Both the position numbers and the translations under genes were made by a program. Source: Allomuricauda sp. (GTDB lineage: Bacteria > Bacteroidota > Bacteroidia > Flavobacteriales > Flavobacteriaceae). Taken from it: a stretch of 64,000 bases of DNA. The DNA is taken from contig NZ_JANQLX010000015.1 in the NCBI RefSeq assembly GCF_028280385.1, positions 682,001 to 746,000 of the forward strand. The letters run 5' to 3'. This document shows, piece after piece, positions 55,465 through 64,000 of the stretch; position 1 is the first letter of the stretch, and every line of letters begins with the position of its first letter. A model generated the notes under the pieces. It did not search any database. It was not told where the DNA came from and saw nothing but the letters and a program-made list of their open reading frames with translations.

Positions 55465-55513
55465 GTTTCATTCTTTCCCCATATGTGTTAACATTTATGA
55501 AATATTTAACCTA

Positions 55514-55545
55514 GCAAAGCAGCCTTTGCAAATAGCTTTGCAAAG
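55514..55545 (+). promoter_or_regulatory. TTTGC-repeat operator-like region and -7 element ahead of the RND operon
   Basis: GCAAAGC (55514-55520), CTTTGCAAA (55524-55532) and CTTTGCAAAG (55536-55545, a perfect 10-bp palindrome) share one core at about 12-base steps. TAGCTTTG at 55533-55540 matches TANNTTTG and overlaps the last copy, 25 bases before the adaptor gene's ATG. A regulator bound here would cover the promoter. Confidence 0.5.
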
Positions 55546-55565
55546 ACTAATTCTATTACCAACAC

Positions 55566-56702
55566 ATGCGTAAGCTTATTTTATCGGCCGTTGCTGGGGC
55601 CATGGTCATATTCCTGTCCATTTTTTTAGCAAGGATGATCGCGGGGAGCAAAACCAACAGAAGACCCCCTTCGCAAAAAGTGGTGAAAACCGTATTTGTG
55701 GATACGGTGAAGAACACCACCATACCCATTGTGGTTCCTGCCAATGGAAATCTAAGGGCCAAGAAAAGGGTGGAACTTTTTTCGGAAGTTCAAGGAGTTT
55801 TTCGTTCCGGGAGTAAACTGTTTAGGACGGGCCAGGAGTACAATTCAGGTCAAACCTTGATTCGAATCGATGCCAATGAATACTATGCCTCGGTTCAATC
55901 GGCCAAGAGCAACCTGTACAATCTGCTCACCTCCATTATGCCCGATTTAAGACTGGACTATCCAGAGATCTATCCAAAATGGCTGCAATACCTCAATGGA
56001 TTTGATCTTGACAAAACAACCCCCAAATTACCTGGGATGGACTCGGAAAAGGAAAAATTCTTTGTTTCCGGTAGGGGAATCATATCTAGCTACTACAACG
56101 TAAAAAATTTAGAACAACGTTTGTCCAAATACACCATTTCTGCCCCGTTCAACGGTGTGCTTACCGATGCATTGGTGACCGAGGGCACTTTGATCAGGGT
56201 AGGACAAAAGTTAGGGGAATTCATAAGCACTGGGGTCTACGAACTGGAGGTGTCCGTTAGCAAAACCTATGGTGATTATTTAACCGTAGGCAAGCAGGTG
56301 GAACTCAGTAATCTGGAAAAAACCACCAAGTACCAGGGCAAAGTGGCCAGGGTCAACGGTAGGGTAGACCAGAACTCCCAGACCATAACGGTCTACATAG
56401 AAGTAAGTGGCGATCATTTAAAGGAAGGCCAATATCTGGAGGCCAATTTGGAGGCCCGCGAAGAGCCCAATGCCATTGAAGTGGACCGATCGCTCTTGTT
56501 GGAAAACAACCAGTTGTTTGTGGTTAGGGATTCCATTTTGGACGTAATCGACGTTCAGCCCGTCTATTTTAGTGATAAAAAAGTGGTGCTAAAAAATGTA
56601 CCGAATGATGAGGTCATCGTTTCCAAGGCCGTCACCGGTGCCTACACGGGAATGGTGGTAAAAGTTTTTGACGGAGACAATTCCAAAAAGACGAGGTCGT
56701 GA
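55566..56702 (+). CDS. RND efflux periplasmic adaptor (membrane fusion protein)
   Basis: Links the inner-membrane RND pump to the TolC channel. The 378-aa product has an N-terminal membrane anchor (about 5-23), a split lipoyl domain (RVELFSEVQGVFRSGSK near 77, and the ISAPFNGVLTDALVTEGTLI strand pair), a helical hairpin (about 105-180, FDLDKTTPKLPGMDSE) and a beta-barrel domain. Its stop overlaps the pump gene's GTG as GTGA. First gene of a three-gene operon. Confidence 0.93.
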   Translation: MRKLILSAVAGAMVIFLSIFLARMIAGSKTNRRPPSQKVVKTVFVDTVKNTTIPIVVPANGNLRAKKRVELFSEVQGVFRSGSKLFRTGQEYNSGQTLIRIDANEYYASVQSAKSNLYNLLTSIMPDLRLDYPEIYPKWLQYLNGFDLDKTTPKLPGMDSEKEKFFVSGRGIISSYYNVKNLEQRLSKYTISAPFNGVLTDALVTEGTLIRVGQKLGEFISTGVYELEVSVSKTYGDYLTVGKQVELSNLEKTTKYQGKVARVNGRVDQNSQTITVYIEVSGDHLKEGQYLEANLEAREEPNAIEVDRSLLLENNQLFVVRDSILDVIDVQPVYFSDKKVVLKNVPNDEVIVSKAVTGAYTGMVVKVFDGDNSKKTRS

Positions 56703-59700
56703 GAAAGGTCATTTCCTATTTTATAAAATACCATGTTGCCGTAAATGTGATCATTTTGGCCTTTTTCATCTTTGGAATAGTGGGGGCACTTTCATTAAAA
56801 TCCTCATTTTTTCCCTTGGTGGATTCGCAAAATGTGCTGATCAGCATTGCCTATCCCGGAGCATCGCCGCAGGAGGTGGAAGAAGGAATTGTGCTAAAAA
56901 TTGAGGATAACCTCAAGGGCTTGCAAGGTGTTGAACGGGTTACCTCCACTTCACGTGAAAATAGTGGAAGCATCAATGTGGAAATTGAAAAGGGCAGGGA
57001 TATCGATTTTATGCTCTTGGAAGTCAAAAATGCTGTGGACCGTGTACCCACTTTTCCCAGCGGAATGGAGCCATTGGTGGTATCCAAACTCGAAGCCGTA
57101 AGGCCTACGATCAGTTTTGCCGTAAGTGGGGAGAACATCCCTTTGGCTACCTTAAAACAGATTGGGCGCCAAATAGAAAATGATCTACGGGCCATTGAGG
57201 GAATTTCCCAGATTGAGATATCGGGCTATCCCGATGAAGAAATTGAAATTGCCGTAAACGAGAACAGTTTATTGGCCTATAACCTGTCTTTTAACGAAGT
57301 GGCACAGGCGGTTACCAATGCCAATATCTTGGTTACAGGTGGGAATATCAAGACCAATTCCGAGGAATACCTGATTCGTGCCAACAATCGCTCTTATTAT
57401 GGCGATGAACTTTCCAATGTTATTGTACGGGCAGATGCAGCCGGGCGTACCGTACGCTTACGGGATGTTGCCACCATACGTGACCGTTTCTCCGAGACTC
57501 CCAATGCGTCCTATCTCAATGGGGAATTGTCCGTAAATGTCACGGTGACCAGTACCAATACCGAAGATTTAATCGGTTCCGCAGAAGCGGTGAAGGAGTA
57601 CGTGGCCGATTTCAACAAAAATTACACCAATGCCCAATTGGAAGTAATAAGTGATTACTCCAAGACGCTTACCCAGCGTACGGACCTATTAACGGAAAAT
57701 GCCATAATTGGGATGATTTTGGTATTGGTTTTTTTGTCACTTTTCCTCAATACCAGATTGGCATTTTGGGTGGCCTTTGGATTGCCCATTGCCTTTTTGG
57801 GAATGTTTGTTTTTGCACCCATGCTCAACGTGACCATAAATGTGCTTTCCCTATTTGGGATGATCATTGTAATCGGGATTTTGGTGGATGATGGTATTGT
57901 GATTGCAGAAAATATCTATCAACATTACGAAAAGGGGAAATCCCCCATAAAGGCCGCAATAGATGGTACGATGGAGGTTATACCCCCTATTCTTTCGGCG
58001 ATCATTACCACGATTCTCGCCTTTTCCCTGTTCCTCTTCCTGGACGGGCGTATTGGGGATTTCTTTAGTGAAGTTTCCGTAATTGTTATTCTGACCCTTG
58101 TGGTATCCCTGATTGAGGCCCTCATCATCCTTCCGGCCCACTTGGCCCATTCCAAGGCCCTTCGGCCTAAAAGTCAGGACCCTACCACAAGTCTCGGCAG
58201 GATTTTTGCCAAATTACGGGTCATCAACAAAATGGGCGATAAGGCCATGGCCTATATGAGGGATAACTGGTATAGTCCTGCCTTGAAATTTGCCTTGAAC
58301 TATAAGTTTTTTACGTTCTCGCTGTTTTTTATGGCCCTGGTGCTGACATTTGGCTCCGTTGGAGGAGGCATCATCAGAACGGCTTTTTTCCCAAGAATAG
58401 CTAGCGATAGGATTGCGGTGGAATTACAAATGCCCAACGGGACCAACGAAAAGGTTACGGATTCCATCATAAGTATGATCCAGGACAAGGCCGAAATCGT
58501 CAATCAACAATTAACAGAAGAATATTTGAAGGGCACGGATAAGGTATTGTATGAAAACATGCTAAAAACTTTGGGTCTGGGATCTTCAACCGCTACTTTG
58601 ATCATTAATCTGTTGCCGGGGGAAGAACGCCCCGATGAAATTGTTTCCAGTATGGTCACTGGTAGGCTAAGGGAACTTGTGGGACCTGTAATAGGCGTGG
58701 AAAGTCTGATTTATGGTTCCGGGGGGAATTTCGGGGGAGACCCAGTTTCAGTATCCCTTTTAGGCAATAATATCGATGAACTTAAAGCAGCGAAGCAAGA
58801 GTTGAAAACAGCCATGTTGAACAATGCACTCCTTAAGGATGTGGCGGACAATGATCCTGCTGGTATTAAGGAAATTAGGTTGGAGCTCAAGGAAAATGCC
58901 TATTTGTTGGGATTGGATCTTAGAACGGTCATGAATCAGGTTCGGGCTGGATTTTTTGGTGCGCAAGCCCAACGTTTTCAGCGAGGCCAGGACGAAATCA
59001 GGGTTTGGGTACGCTATGATAGGACAAATCGTTCGTCCATCAATGATTTGGATGATATGCGAATTTTAACCCCAACTGGCGATCGTGTTCCCTTGAAGGA
59101 AATCGCAACCTATTCCATAGAACGGGGTGATGTGGCGGTCAACCACCTGGATGGACAACGTGAAATCCAAATTTCTTCTGATTTGGCCAATCCCGAGACC
59201 ACCAGCGCCATAGACATCATGACTTGGATTAAAAATGACGTCATGCCCGATATTTTGTCCAAGAACCCATCCATAACACCATCGTATGAGGGCCAGAACC
59301 GGGAACGAAACAAATTTCAAAACTCACTTAAATTTGCAGGCCTCACAGTATTGATTTTAATCTTTATAACCATCGCTTTTACCTTTAGGAGCTTTAGTCA
59401 GCCACTGTTGTTGTTGTTGCTTGTACCTTTTAGTCTCACCGCAGTGGGTTGGGGACATTGGATCCATAATTTCCCGATCAATATCCTATCCCTATTGGGA
59501 ATCATTGCGCTCATCGGTATTATGGTGAACGATGGATTGGTGCTCATTGGGAAGTTCAATAACAACCTGCGGGATGGGTTAAACTTTGATGATGCCCTTT
59601 ATGAAGCAGGCCGATCTAGGTTCAGGGCCATTTTCCTGACTTCGATCACCACCATAGCTGGATTGGCCCCCTTACTATTGGAAAAAAGCAGACAAGCCCA

Positions 59701-59986
59701 GTTCCTAAAGCCCATGGCACTTTCCATCGCATACGGAATTGGCTTTGCCACAGTACTCACCCTGTTGATGCTGCCCATATTCCTGTCCTTTGGAAATCAG
59801 ATAAAAGTATTTACCAAGCAATTATGGACCGGTGAAAAAGCCACGCGCGAGGAAGTGGAACGATCCATCCGTGAGAGGAATGAGGAAGCAGATATGATCG
59901 GTGATGGTCTATATGGCAAAAACGGGAGTACAACGCATCTGGGAGAAGAAGAGCCCCAGGAAGTTTTAGAAGGCACATTAGAATGA
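56699..59986 (+). CDS. RND-family multidrug efflux pump (AcrB/MexB-like)
   Basis: Inner-membrane proton-driven exporter of 1095 aa. It starts at GTG 56699, overlapping the adaptor stop by four bases; no nearby ATG fits. Twelve membrane helices occur in two homologous halves, each followed by a large periplasmic domain. The family motif VLVFLSLFLNTRLAFWVAFGLPIAF marks the first half, with VDDGIVIAENIYQHYEKGKSP (the Asp pair region of the proton relay) shortly after. GIMVNDGLVLIGKFN is its mirror in the second half. The motifs here are quoted in parts: GIVIAENI and GLVLIGKF. The acidic C-terminal tail of about 60 residues is longer than in AcrB. Substrate range cannot be read. Confidence 0.94.
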   Translation: MRKVISYFIKYHVAVNVIILAFFIFGIVGALSLKSSFFPLVDSQNVLISIAYPGASPQEVEEGIVLKIEDNLKGLQGVERVTSTSRENSGSINVEIEKGRDIDFMLLEVKNAVDRVPTFPSGMEPLVVSKLEAVRPTISFAVSGENIPLATLKQIGRQIENDLRAIEGISQIEISGYPDEEIEIAVNENSLLAYNLSFNEVAQAVTNANILVTGGNIKTNSEEYLIRANNRSYYGDELSNVIVRADAAGRTVRLRDVATIRDRFSETPNASYLNGELSVNVTVTSTNTEDLIGSAEAVKEYVADFNKNYTNAQLEVISDYSKTLTQRTDLLTENAIIGMILVLVFLSLFLNTRLAFWVAFGLPIAFLGMFVFAPMLNVTINVLSLFGMIIVIGILVDDGIVIAENIYQHYEKGKSPIKAAIDGTMEVIPPILSAIITTILAFSLFLFLDGRIGDFFSEVSVIVILTLVVSLIEALIILPAHLAHSKALRPKSQDPTTSLGRIFAKLRVINKMGDKAMAYMRDNWYSPALKFALNYKFFTFSLFFMALVLTFGSVGGGIIRTAFFPRIASDRIAVELQMPNGTNEKVTDSIISMIQDKAEIVNQQLTEEYLKGTDKVLYENMLKTLGLGSSTATLIINLLPGEERPDEIVSSMVTGRLRELVGPVIGVESLIYGSGGNFGGDPVSVSLLGNNIDELKAAKQELKTAMLNNALLKDVADNDPAGIKEIRLELKENAYLLGLDLRTVMNQVRAGFFGAQAQRFQRGQDEIRVWVRYDRTNRSSINDLDDMRILTPTGDRVPLKEIATYSIERGDVAVNHLDGQREIQISSDLANPETTSAIDIMTWIKNDVMPDILSKNPSITPSYEGQNRERNKFQNSLKFAGLTVLILIFITIAFTFRSFSQPLLLLLLVPFSLTAVGWGHWIHNFPINILSLLGIIALIGIMVNDGLVLIGKFNNNLRDGLNFDDALYEAGRSRFRAIFLTSITTIAGLAPLLLEKSRQAQFLKPMALSIAYGIGFATVLTLLMLPIFLSFGNQIKVFTKQLWTGEKATREEVERSIRERNEEADMIGDGLYGKNGSTTHLGEEEPQEVLEGTLE

Positions 59987-61302
59987 AATATCATATTACA
60001 ATCCCACTACTTTTATTGTCGGTAGGTATGGGCATTGCCCAAGAGCAAACCTTGAGTAAAGAGGAAGCTATAGATTTAACCTTGGCCAACAATTTGGGGA
60101 TTCAAGTGGCCAGGAATACACAAAGAATTGACGATAACAACGCAGATCTACTCAATTCTGGGTATTTACCAACGTTAACGGCCAATGCAGGAGGTTCCAT
60201 AGATCGCCAGAACACCGAGGGACAATTGGGAAATGGCGATTCGCGGACAGCAGATGGGGTAGAGACCCGCAGATACAATGCTTCCTTAAATCTCAATTAT
60301 ACCTTGTTTGATGGCTTGGGCCGCCACTACAACTATAAAAGTTTTAAGGAACGATCCCAGCAGTCCGAGTTGGAAGTACAACAGACCATAGAGAATACCA
60401 TTCTCCAATTGTTCACTGTATATTATGAGGTGGCCAGATTAACGGAAAACACCCAAAATTTGGAGCAGGCCCTGGAGATATCCAAGGAACGGCTCAAAAG
60501 GGCGGAATATCAATTTGATTATGGCCAAAATACGGGATTGGATGTACTGAATGCCGAGGTGGATATCAACACCGACAGCATTAATCTCATTAACTCAAGA
60601 CAGCAATTGCGCAATACCATGCGTGATCTAAACCTGATTTTGAACAGGGAATTGTCCACCACTTTTATGGCCGATACCACGGTCAACTTTGTATCGGGTT
60701 TGGAAATGGAATCCATTCACAATGAGGCCAAGGAAAACAACATCAGACTACGGATTGCCGAAAAGGAAATCAGCATCAACAAGCTAAATTACAAGGCGGC
60801 CAAGGGAGGTTATTTGCCCACCATTGGGCTTACTGGGTCTTACGGGTGGAACGAATCCAACAATAACAGCCCTTTGGCATTTGTGATCCAAAACACGGCC
60901 ACAGGAGTTTCCGGGGGCATCAACCTTACCTGGAACCTATTTGATGGTGGAAGAACCATAACCAGTGTAAAAAACACCAAAATTGGTTATGAAAACCAAG
61001 AGTTGTTGGAAAAACAGATTGCCCTTGAGGTGGAAAGGGATATCCGCAATGCTTGGGACAGCTATACCAATGCCTTGTACGTGCTGGAAGTGCAGGAAAA
61101 AAACCTGCAAACCACATTGGACAATTTTAATAGGACGGACGAACGCTATAAATTGGGGCAAATCACCTCTATTGAGTTTAGACAGGCCCAGTTAAACCTG
61201 TTGAACGCCGAATTGGCCCAAAGTCAGGCCAAATACAGCGCCAAACTGGCCGAGCTGCAGATGCTTCAAGTAAGTGGTCAGTTGCTGAACGTGGATTTTT
61301 AG
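59983..61302 (+). CDS. TolC-family outer-membrane efflux channel
   Basis: Outer-membrane trimeric exit duct of the RND system. The 439-aa product has a signal peptide ending near GIAQ (20) and two OEP repeats rich in long helices (about 25-205 and 230-430), for example LSKERLKRAEYQFDYGQNTG-like and NRTDERYKLGQITSIEFRQ segments that are hallmark TolC helices. It overlaps the pump stop by four bases (ATGA), so the three genes are translationally coupled. Confidence 0.93.
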   Translation: MKYHITIPLLLLSVGMGIAQEQTLSKEEAIDLTLANNLGIQVARNTQRIDDNNADLLNSGYLPTLTANAGGSIDRQNTEGQLGNGDSRTADGVETRRYNASLNLNYTLFDGLGRHYNYKSFKERSQQSELEVQQTIENTILQLFTVYYEVARLTENTQNLEQALEISKERLKRAEYQFDYGQNTGLDVLNAEVDINTDSINLINSRQQLRNTMRDLNLILNRELSTTFMADTTVNFVSGLEMESIHNEAKENNIRLRIAEKEISINKLNYKAAKGGYLPTIGLTGSYGWNESNNNSPLAFVIQNTATGVSGGINLTWNLFDGGRTITSVKNTKIGYENQELLEKQIALEVERDIRNAWDSYTNALYVLEVQEKNLQTTLDNFNRTDERYKLGQITSIEFRQAQLNLLNAELAQSQAKYSAKLAELQMLQVSGQLLNVDF

Positions 61303-61360
61303 TCATACCTTGGCGTATGTGGGGTGTTGCACCCTATGCTTCTAAATGTAGGTGCATATC

Positions 61361-61543
61361 ATGTTCGAACATTTCTTTCAATGTCCTTATTGCTGGGAAG
61401 AAATATCATTTCTTTTGGACACCTCCGTGGGTCAACAAACCTATGTGGAAGATTGCGAAGTATGCTGCAATCCCATAGAAGCCCGGGTGGTATTCGAAAA
61501 TGGGAACTTGCTGCAGTTTGAGCCTATGGAATTGGGTCAATAA
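61361..61543 (+). CDS. CPXCG-motif cysteine-rich small protein
   Basis: A 60-aa cytoplasmic protein, started at the ATG at 61361 (a GTG three codons upstream is possible). It has the family layout CPYC (Cys8, Cys11) and DCEVCC (Cys32, Cys35, Cys36), which likely binds zinc. The function of the family is unknown. It lies 58 bases after the TolC gene and may be its passenger. The convergent UnbV gene ends three bases beyond its stop. Confidence 0.85.
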   Translation: MFEHFFQCPYCWEEISFLLDTSVGQQTYVEDCEVCCNPIEARVVFENGNLLQFEPMELGQ

Positions 61544-61546
61544 ACC

Positions 61547-64000
61547 TTAATCCATCTCCAAAATCTGAAGATAATCATTGTTCTTGGCCAGGATAATCCC
61601 GGTTCTCCTATCAGGAAGCTGTAAAAATGATGCCGCAGCAACCTCACCGGTAATATAAAGTCCACTTTGATGGGGCATTTGTGCCTTAAAATTTCCTTTG
61701 CCGTTACCCAGTAGCACTAATCCATATCCAGCGTCCTGTCTTGGTGTCTCCACTTCAAAACCGAACAGATTGCCCAGAAGCATGATGTCTTTATGGCCAT
61801 CCTGGTCAAAATCGGAAGTTAGGATTTCCCGAACACTGGTTTGCTGTGCCAATATTGGCAACCTATATGCCTTGAATTGGGCGTTGCCCGTATTCTCAAA
61901 ATAAGTGGAGGCAAAATTTTGTGCCTGTAAATGAAGTGCAGATGCCAGATTTTCGGAGCCGTACACTTCTTCCAGGCTTGCCGATGCAAAATCGTGATAG
62001 GTTGGGAACTTTTTCTTGATAAATGGCATTTGATTGGAACTGCATTCCCGTCCACGCAAGGGAAACTCCTGGCCTTCTTGATGATATCCCAAAACGATAT
62101 CCAATGAACCGGTACCGTCAAAATCCTTGGCATAGACTTCAAAGGGGGCGGTTACCGAAGCCTGATATTTGCTATTAAGCCCAAGATTGCCCGCAATAAT
62201 GTCCAAGTCCCCATCTTGGTCCATATCTGCGAGTTCCACGTTGAACCACCAACCGGATTGATCATGGATTCCAATACTTTCGGAGATATCCAGAAAGGAA
62301 CCTCTGTTGTTCTTCAAAATTTTTATGGGCATCCATTCCCCAACAATAACAAGGTCCGCCGTGCCGTCCCCATCCATATCGCCCCAAGCGGCATCGGTAA
62401 CCATACCCAAATGCTCCAAGGTTGGGTCAGCAATTTGGGTAAAACGAATATTCCCGTTTTTGGAATCGTTTCTCCATAGACTACTGACTCCAGAGTAGGG
62501 ATATTTTCCTGGTTGTTGGCGACCACCTATAAATAGATCTAGGTCCCCATCCTGGTCAACATCATAAGGTCGAACAACAGCTCCGCTATATGCAAAATGG
62601 CTCCCAAACGGATTTTGTACCTTTTGGAAAACACCATTGTTGTTTTGATAGATTCTATCCGCATACCCTTTGGAACCTGTCGGATGCTCGTTGCTGCCAC
62701 TGACCACATATAGATCTTGATCTCCGTCTTGGTCAATATCCAGAAAAATTGCATCTACATCTTCATGGGATTTATCCATATCAAGATGTTTTTGATCCTT
62801 TTTTTCAAATTTCCCTTGAGCGGTTTGAACGTAAATTGCTCCAGATTTATCCTTGGCACCACCTATATAAAAGTCATCCAACCCATCCTTGTTGATATCC
62901 CCCACGGCCAAGGCGGGTCCATCCTGTGACATTTTGTGTGGTAAAAGGCTCTCCAGCTCAAAATCATCATAGTTACTTTCAGTATGTTGGTGGGAGATTT
63001 CAGTCTGTTCGGTTATATCCTTAAATGGGATGGATCCTTCCGTATTTTTTTTGTTTTGAAAATCAGCGTCCTCATAGGCCAGAACCAGTTTTCGGTTGAC
63101 AGGAATTTCAGAAAGGGTCTGGGTCTTGCCATCAGGCCATGTAACTAATACTTGCTTTATTTCGGTCAGATTTCCAAGTCCAAAATGAAGCAGCGGTTCC
63201 ACACTGGATTGATAACCACGAGTTGGATAATTTTCGGCGGTCTGCAGTCCATTTTCGGTTTGCAATGTAATTTTTATCCCGATTCCAAATGGGTTGTTTA
63301 CCGGTCCTTTACACTCAAACTGTATAAAATTACCACCTCCACGATTTTCCAAAATGGAAGCGTCTTCATCAATATTATTGACCACCAAGTCCAAATCCCC
63401 ATCCTGATCCAGGTCTGCGTAGGCCGCACCATTGGAAAAGCTTGGAAATTTCACCCCCCATTCGCCGGATTTGTCCTCAAAGGTTAGATCTCCCTTGTTT
63501 TGATAGACATAATTTGGTGTTTTCCTTTGTGGGGTCTTATGGACAAGCTCCTCAATAACCTGCGACATTTTTTCCTTATTTTCCTGAGCTTGTTGAATTC
63601 GCTTAAGCTTATATTTTTTAAAGTCGTTGTTGCGAAAGTCCCGTTTTAGCCCATTGGTCACAAAGAGGTCTTTATGGCCATCATTATCAAAATCGGCCAA
63701 TAGCGGGGCCCAACTCCAATCGGTGTTGGAAACCTTGGCCAGTTGTCCAATTTCACTAAAAAAACCCCCACCGTTGTTCAATTGCAGCGCGTTGAACATA
63801 TATTGATAGTGAAACCCATGGTCTACGGCATGATCAAAGGCCTTGGGGTTCATCCCGCTCATGCTGGTTTTAATGCCGTAATTGTCTTCGGCCACCATAT
63901 CAAGGCTCATAATCTCGGGGAAACCATCATTATTGATGTCCGCCATATCGGTACCCATGGAAAAATTGGAGGTATGGCCCATGGATGTTTTTATGTTTTC
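61547..64000 (-). CDS. FG-GAP/VCBS repeat protein with ASPIC/UnbV domain (5' end outside window)
   Basis: The frame is open to the right edge, so about 817 C-terminal residues are visible and the start lies beyond 64000. At least nine calcium-binding FG-GAP/VCBS loops of DxDxDG type occur, for example ADFDNDGHKDL, ADLDQDGDLDL, GDINKDGLDDF, YDVDQDGDLDL and SDFDQDGHKDI. An ASPIC/UnbV segment (VLVTWPDGKTQTL) lies between the first and second propeller. Such proteins are large (often about 1100 aa) surface lipoproteins or exported proteins in Bacteroidota, commonly near SusCD systems. No partner genes are in view. No C-terminal sorting domain is evident; the chain ends shortly after the last propeller strand. 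Confidence 0.9.
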   Translation of the reverse strand, partial: ENIKTSMGHTSNFSMGTDMADINNDGFPEIMSLDMVAEDNYGIKTSMSGMNPKAFDHAVDHGFHYQYMFNALQLNNGGGFFSEIGQLAKVSNTDWSWAPLLADFDNDGHKDLFVTNGLKRDFRNNDFKKYKLKRIQQAQENKEKMSQVIEELVHKTPQRKTPNYVYQNKGDLTFEDKSGEWGVKFPSFSNGAAYADLDQDGDLDLVVNNIDEDASILENRGGGNFIQFECKGPVNNPFGIGIKITLQTENGLQTAENYPTRGYQSSVEPLLHFGLGNLTEIKQVLVTWPDGKTQTLSEIPVNRKLVLAYEDADFQNKKNTEGSIPFKDITEQTEISHQHTESNYDDFELESLLPHKMSQDGPALAVGDINKDGLDDFYIGGAKDKSGAIYVQTAQGKFEKKDQKHLDMDKSHEDVDAIFLDIDQDGDQDLYVVSGSNEHPTGSKGYADRIYQNNNGVFQKVQNPFGSHFAYSGAVVRPYDVDQDGDLDLFIGGRQQPGKYPYSGVSSLWRNDSKNGNIRFTQIADPTLEHLGMVTDAAWGDMDGDGTADLVIVGEWMPIKILKNNRGSFLDISESIGIHDQSGWWFNVELADMDQDGDLDIIAGNLGLNSKYQASVTAPFEVYAKDFDGTGSLDIVLGYHQEGQEFPLRGRECSSNQMPFIKKKFPTYHDFASASLEEVYGSENLASALHLQAQNFASTYFENTGNAQFKAYRLPILAQQTSVREILTSDFDQDGHKDIMLLGNLFGFEVETPRQDAGYGLVLLGNGKGNFKAQMPHQSGLYITGEVAAASFLQLPDRRTGIILAKNNDYLQILEMD

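Noticed and set aside
55501..55545. Chi-like or integration-site repeat ahead of the RND operon
   Set aside because: The repeats are too short for an attachment site and there is no integrase or tRNA nearby; a regulatory site fits better.

Overview
The window is chromosomal DNA from a member of the Bacteroidota, most likely a marine Flavobacteriaceae bacterium (a Muricauda/Allomuricauda-like genome would fit, but the genus is inferred). The evidence is a complete gldKLMN block (type IX secretion/gliding motor), TANNTTTG-type promoter elements, many Bacteroidota-style lipoproteins, and families such as HYC_CC_PP, DUF4838, LVIVD and a TPR-LptE-SecG operon. Coding density is very high. No stretch longer than about 230 bases lacks a gene, and I saw no rRNA, tRNA, CRISPR array, insertion sequence or prophage.

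Layout. 1-5 kb: HMG-CoA reductase (cut by the left edge), diverging from a dipeptidyl-peptidase IV and a POT peptide transporter, which form a peptide-feeding pair. 5-10 kb: leftward operon surE - small membrane protein - lpxB - NlpC/P60 lipoprotein - comEC. 10-13.6 kb: Prc protease, a GNAT acetyltransferase and a secreted DNA/RNA nuclease. 13.6-21.3 kb: leftward rod-shape cluster mreB-mreC-mreD-mrdA-rodA, preceded by purH and a GAF/fRMsr-like protein. 21.5-25.3 kb: rightward metal-handling cluster (HYC_CC_PP protein, TonB receptor, periplasmic HMA protein, HMA-MauE membrane fusion). 25.3-30.3 kb: leftward glycan-degradation operon GH18 - DUF4838 - GH29. 30.5-32.6 kb: outer-membrane barrel plus DUF3179 lipoprotein.

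32.6-40 kb: leftward housekeeping and envelope genes miaB - sigma-54-type activator - two tandem LptE copies - TPR protein - secG, then groES-groEL. 40-42 kb: a polytopic membrane protein and an LVIVD propeller lipoprotein. 42.2-50.7 kb: topA, an arginase-fold protein whose metal site is visibly destroyed, then gldK-L-M-N. 50.9-54.4 kb: a DAO-type oxidoreductase, a DUF983 protein and an ABC-F ATPase. 54.5-55.4 kb: a plant-type LRR protein. 55.5-61.3 kb: a complete RND efflux operon (adaptor, pump, TolC) with overlapping genes. 61.3-64 kb: a tiny CPXCG protein and the C-terminal part of a large FG-GAP/UnbV protein that runs off the right edge.

The most interesting points are: (i) the arginase-fold pseudoenzyme joined to topA and gldKLMN, in which three of six Mn ligands are replaced by Gln/Arg/Arg; (ii) the tandem LptE duplication with near-identical 3' ends; (iii) the four-gene metal-uptake cluster, whose first gene may be read from a leaderless GTG mRNA; (iv) the barrel/DUF3179 pair; and (v) several unexplained intergenic repeats (ahead of groES, ahead of the RND operon, between miaB and the activator gene, and ahead of prc). 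All assignments come from reading the sequence; no database search was run.
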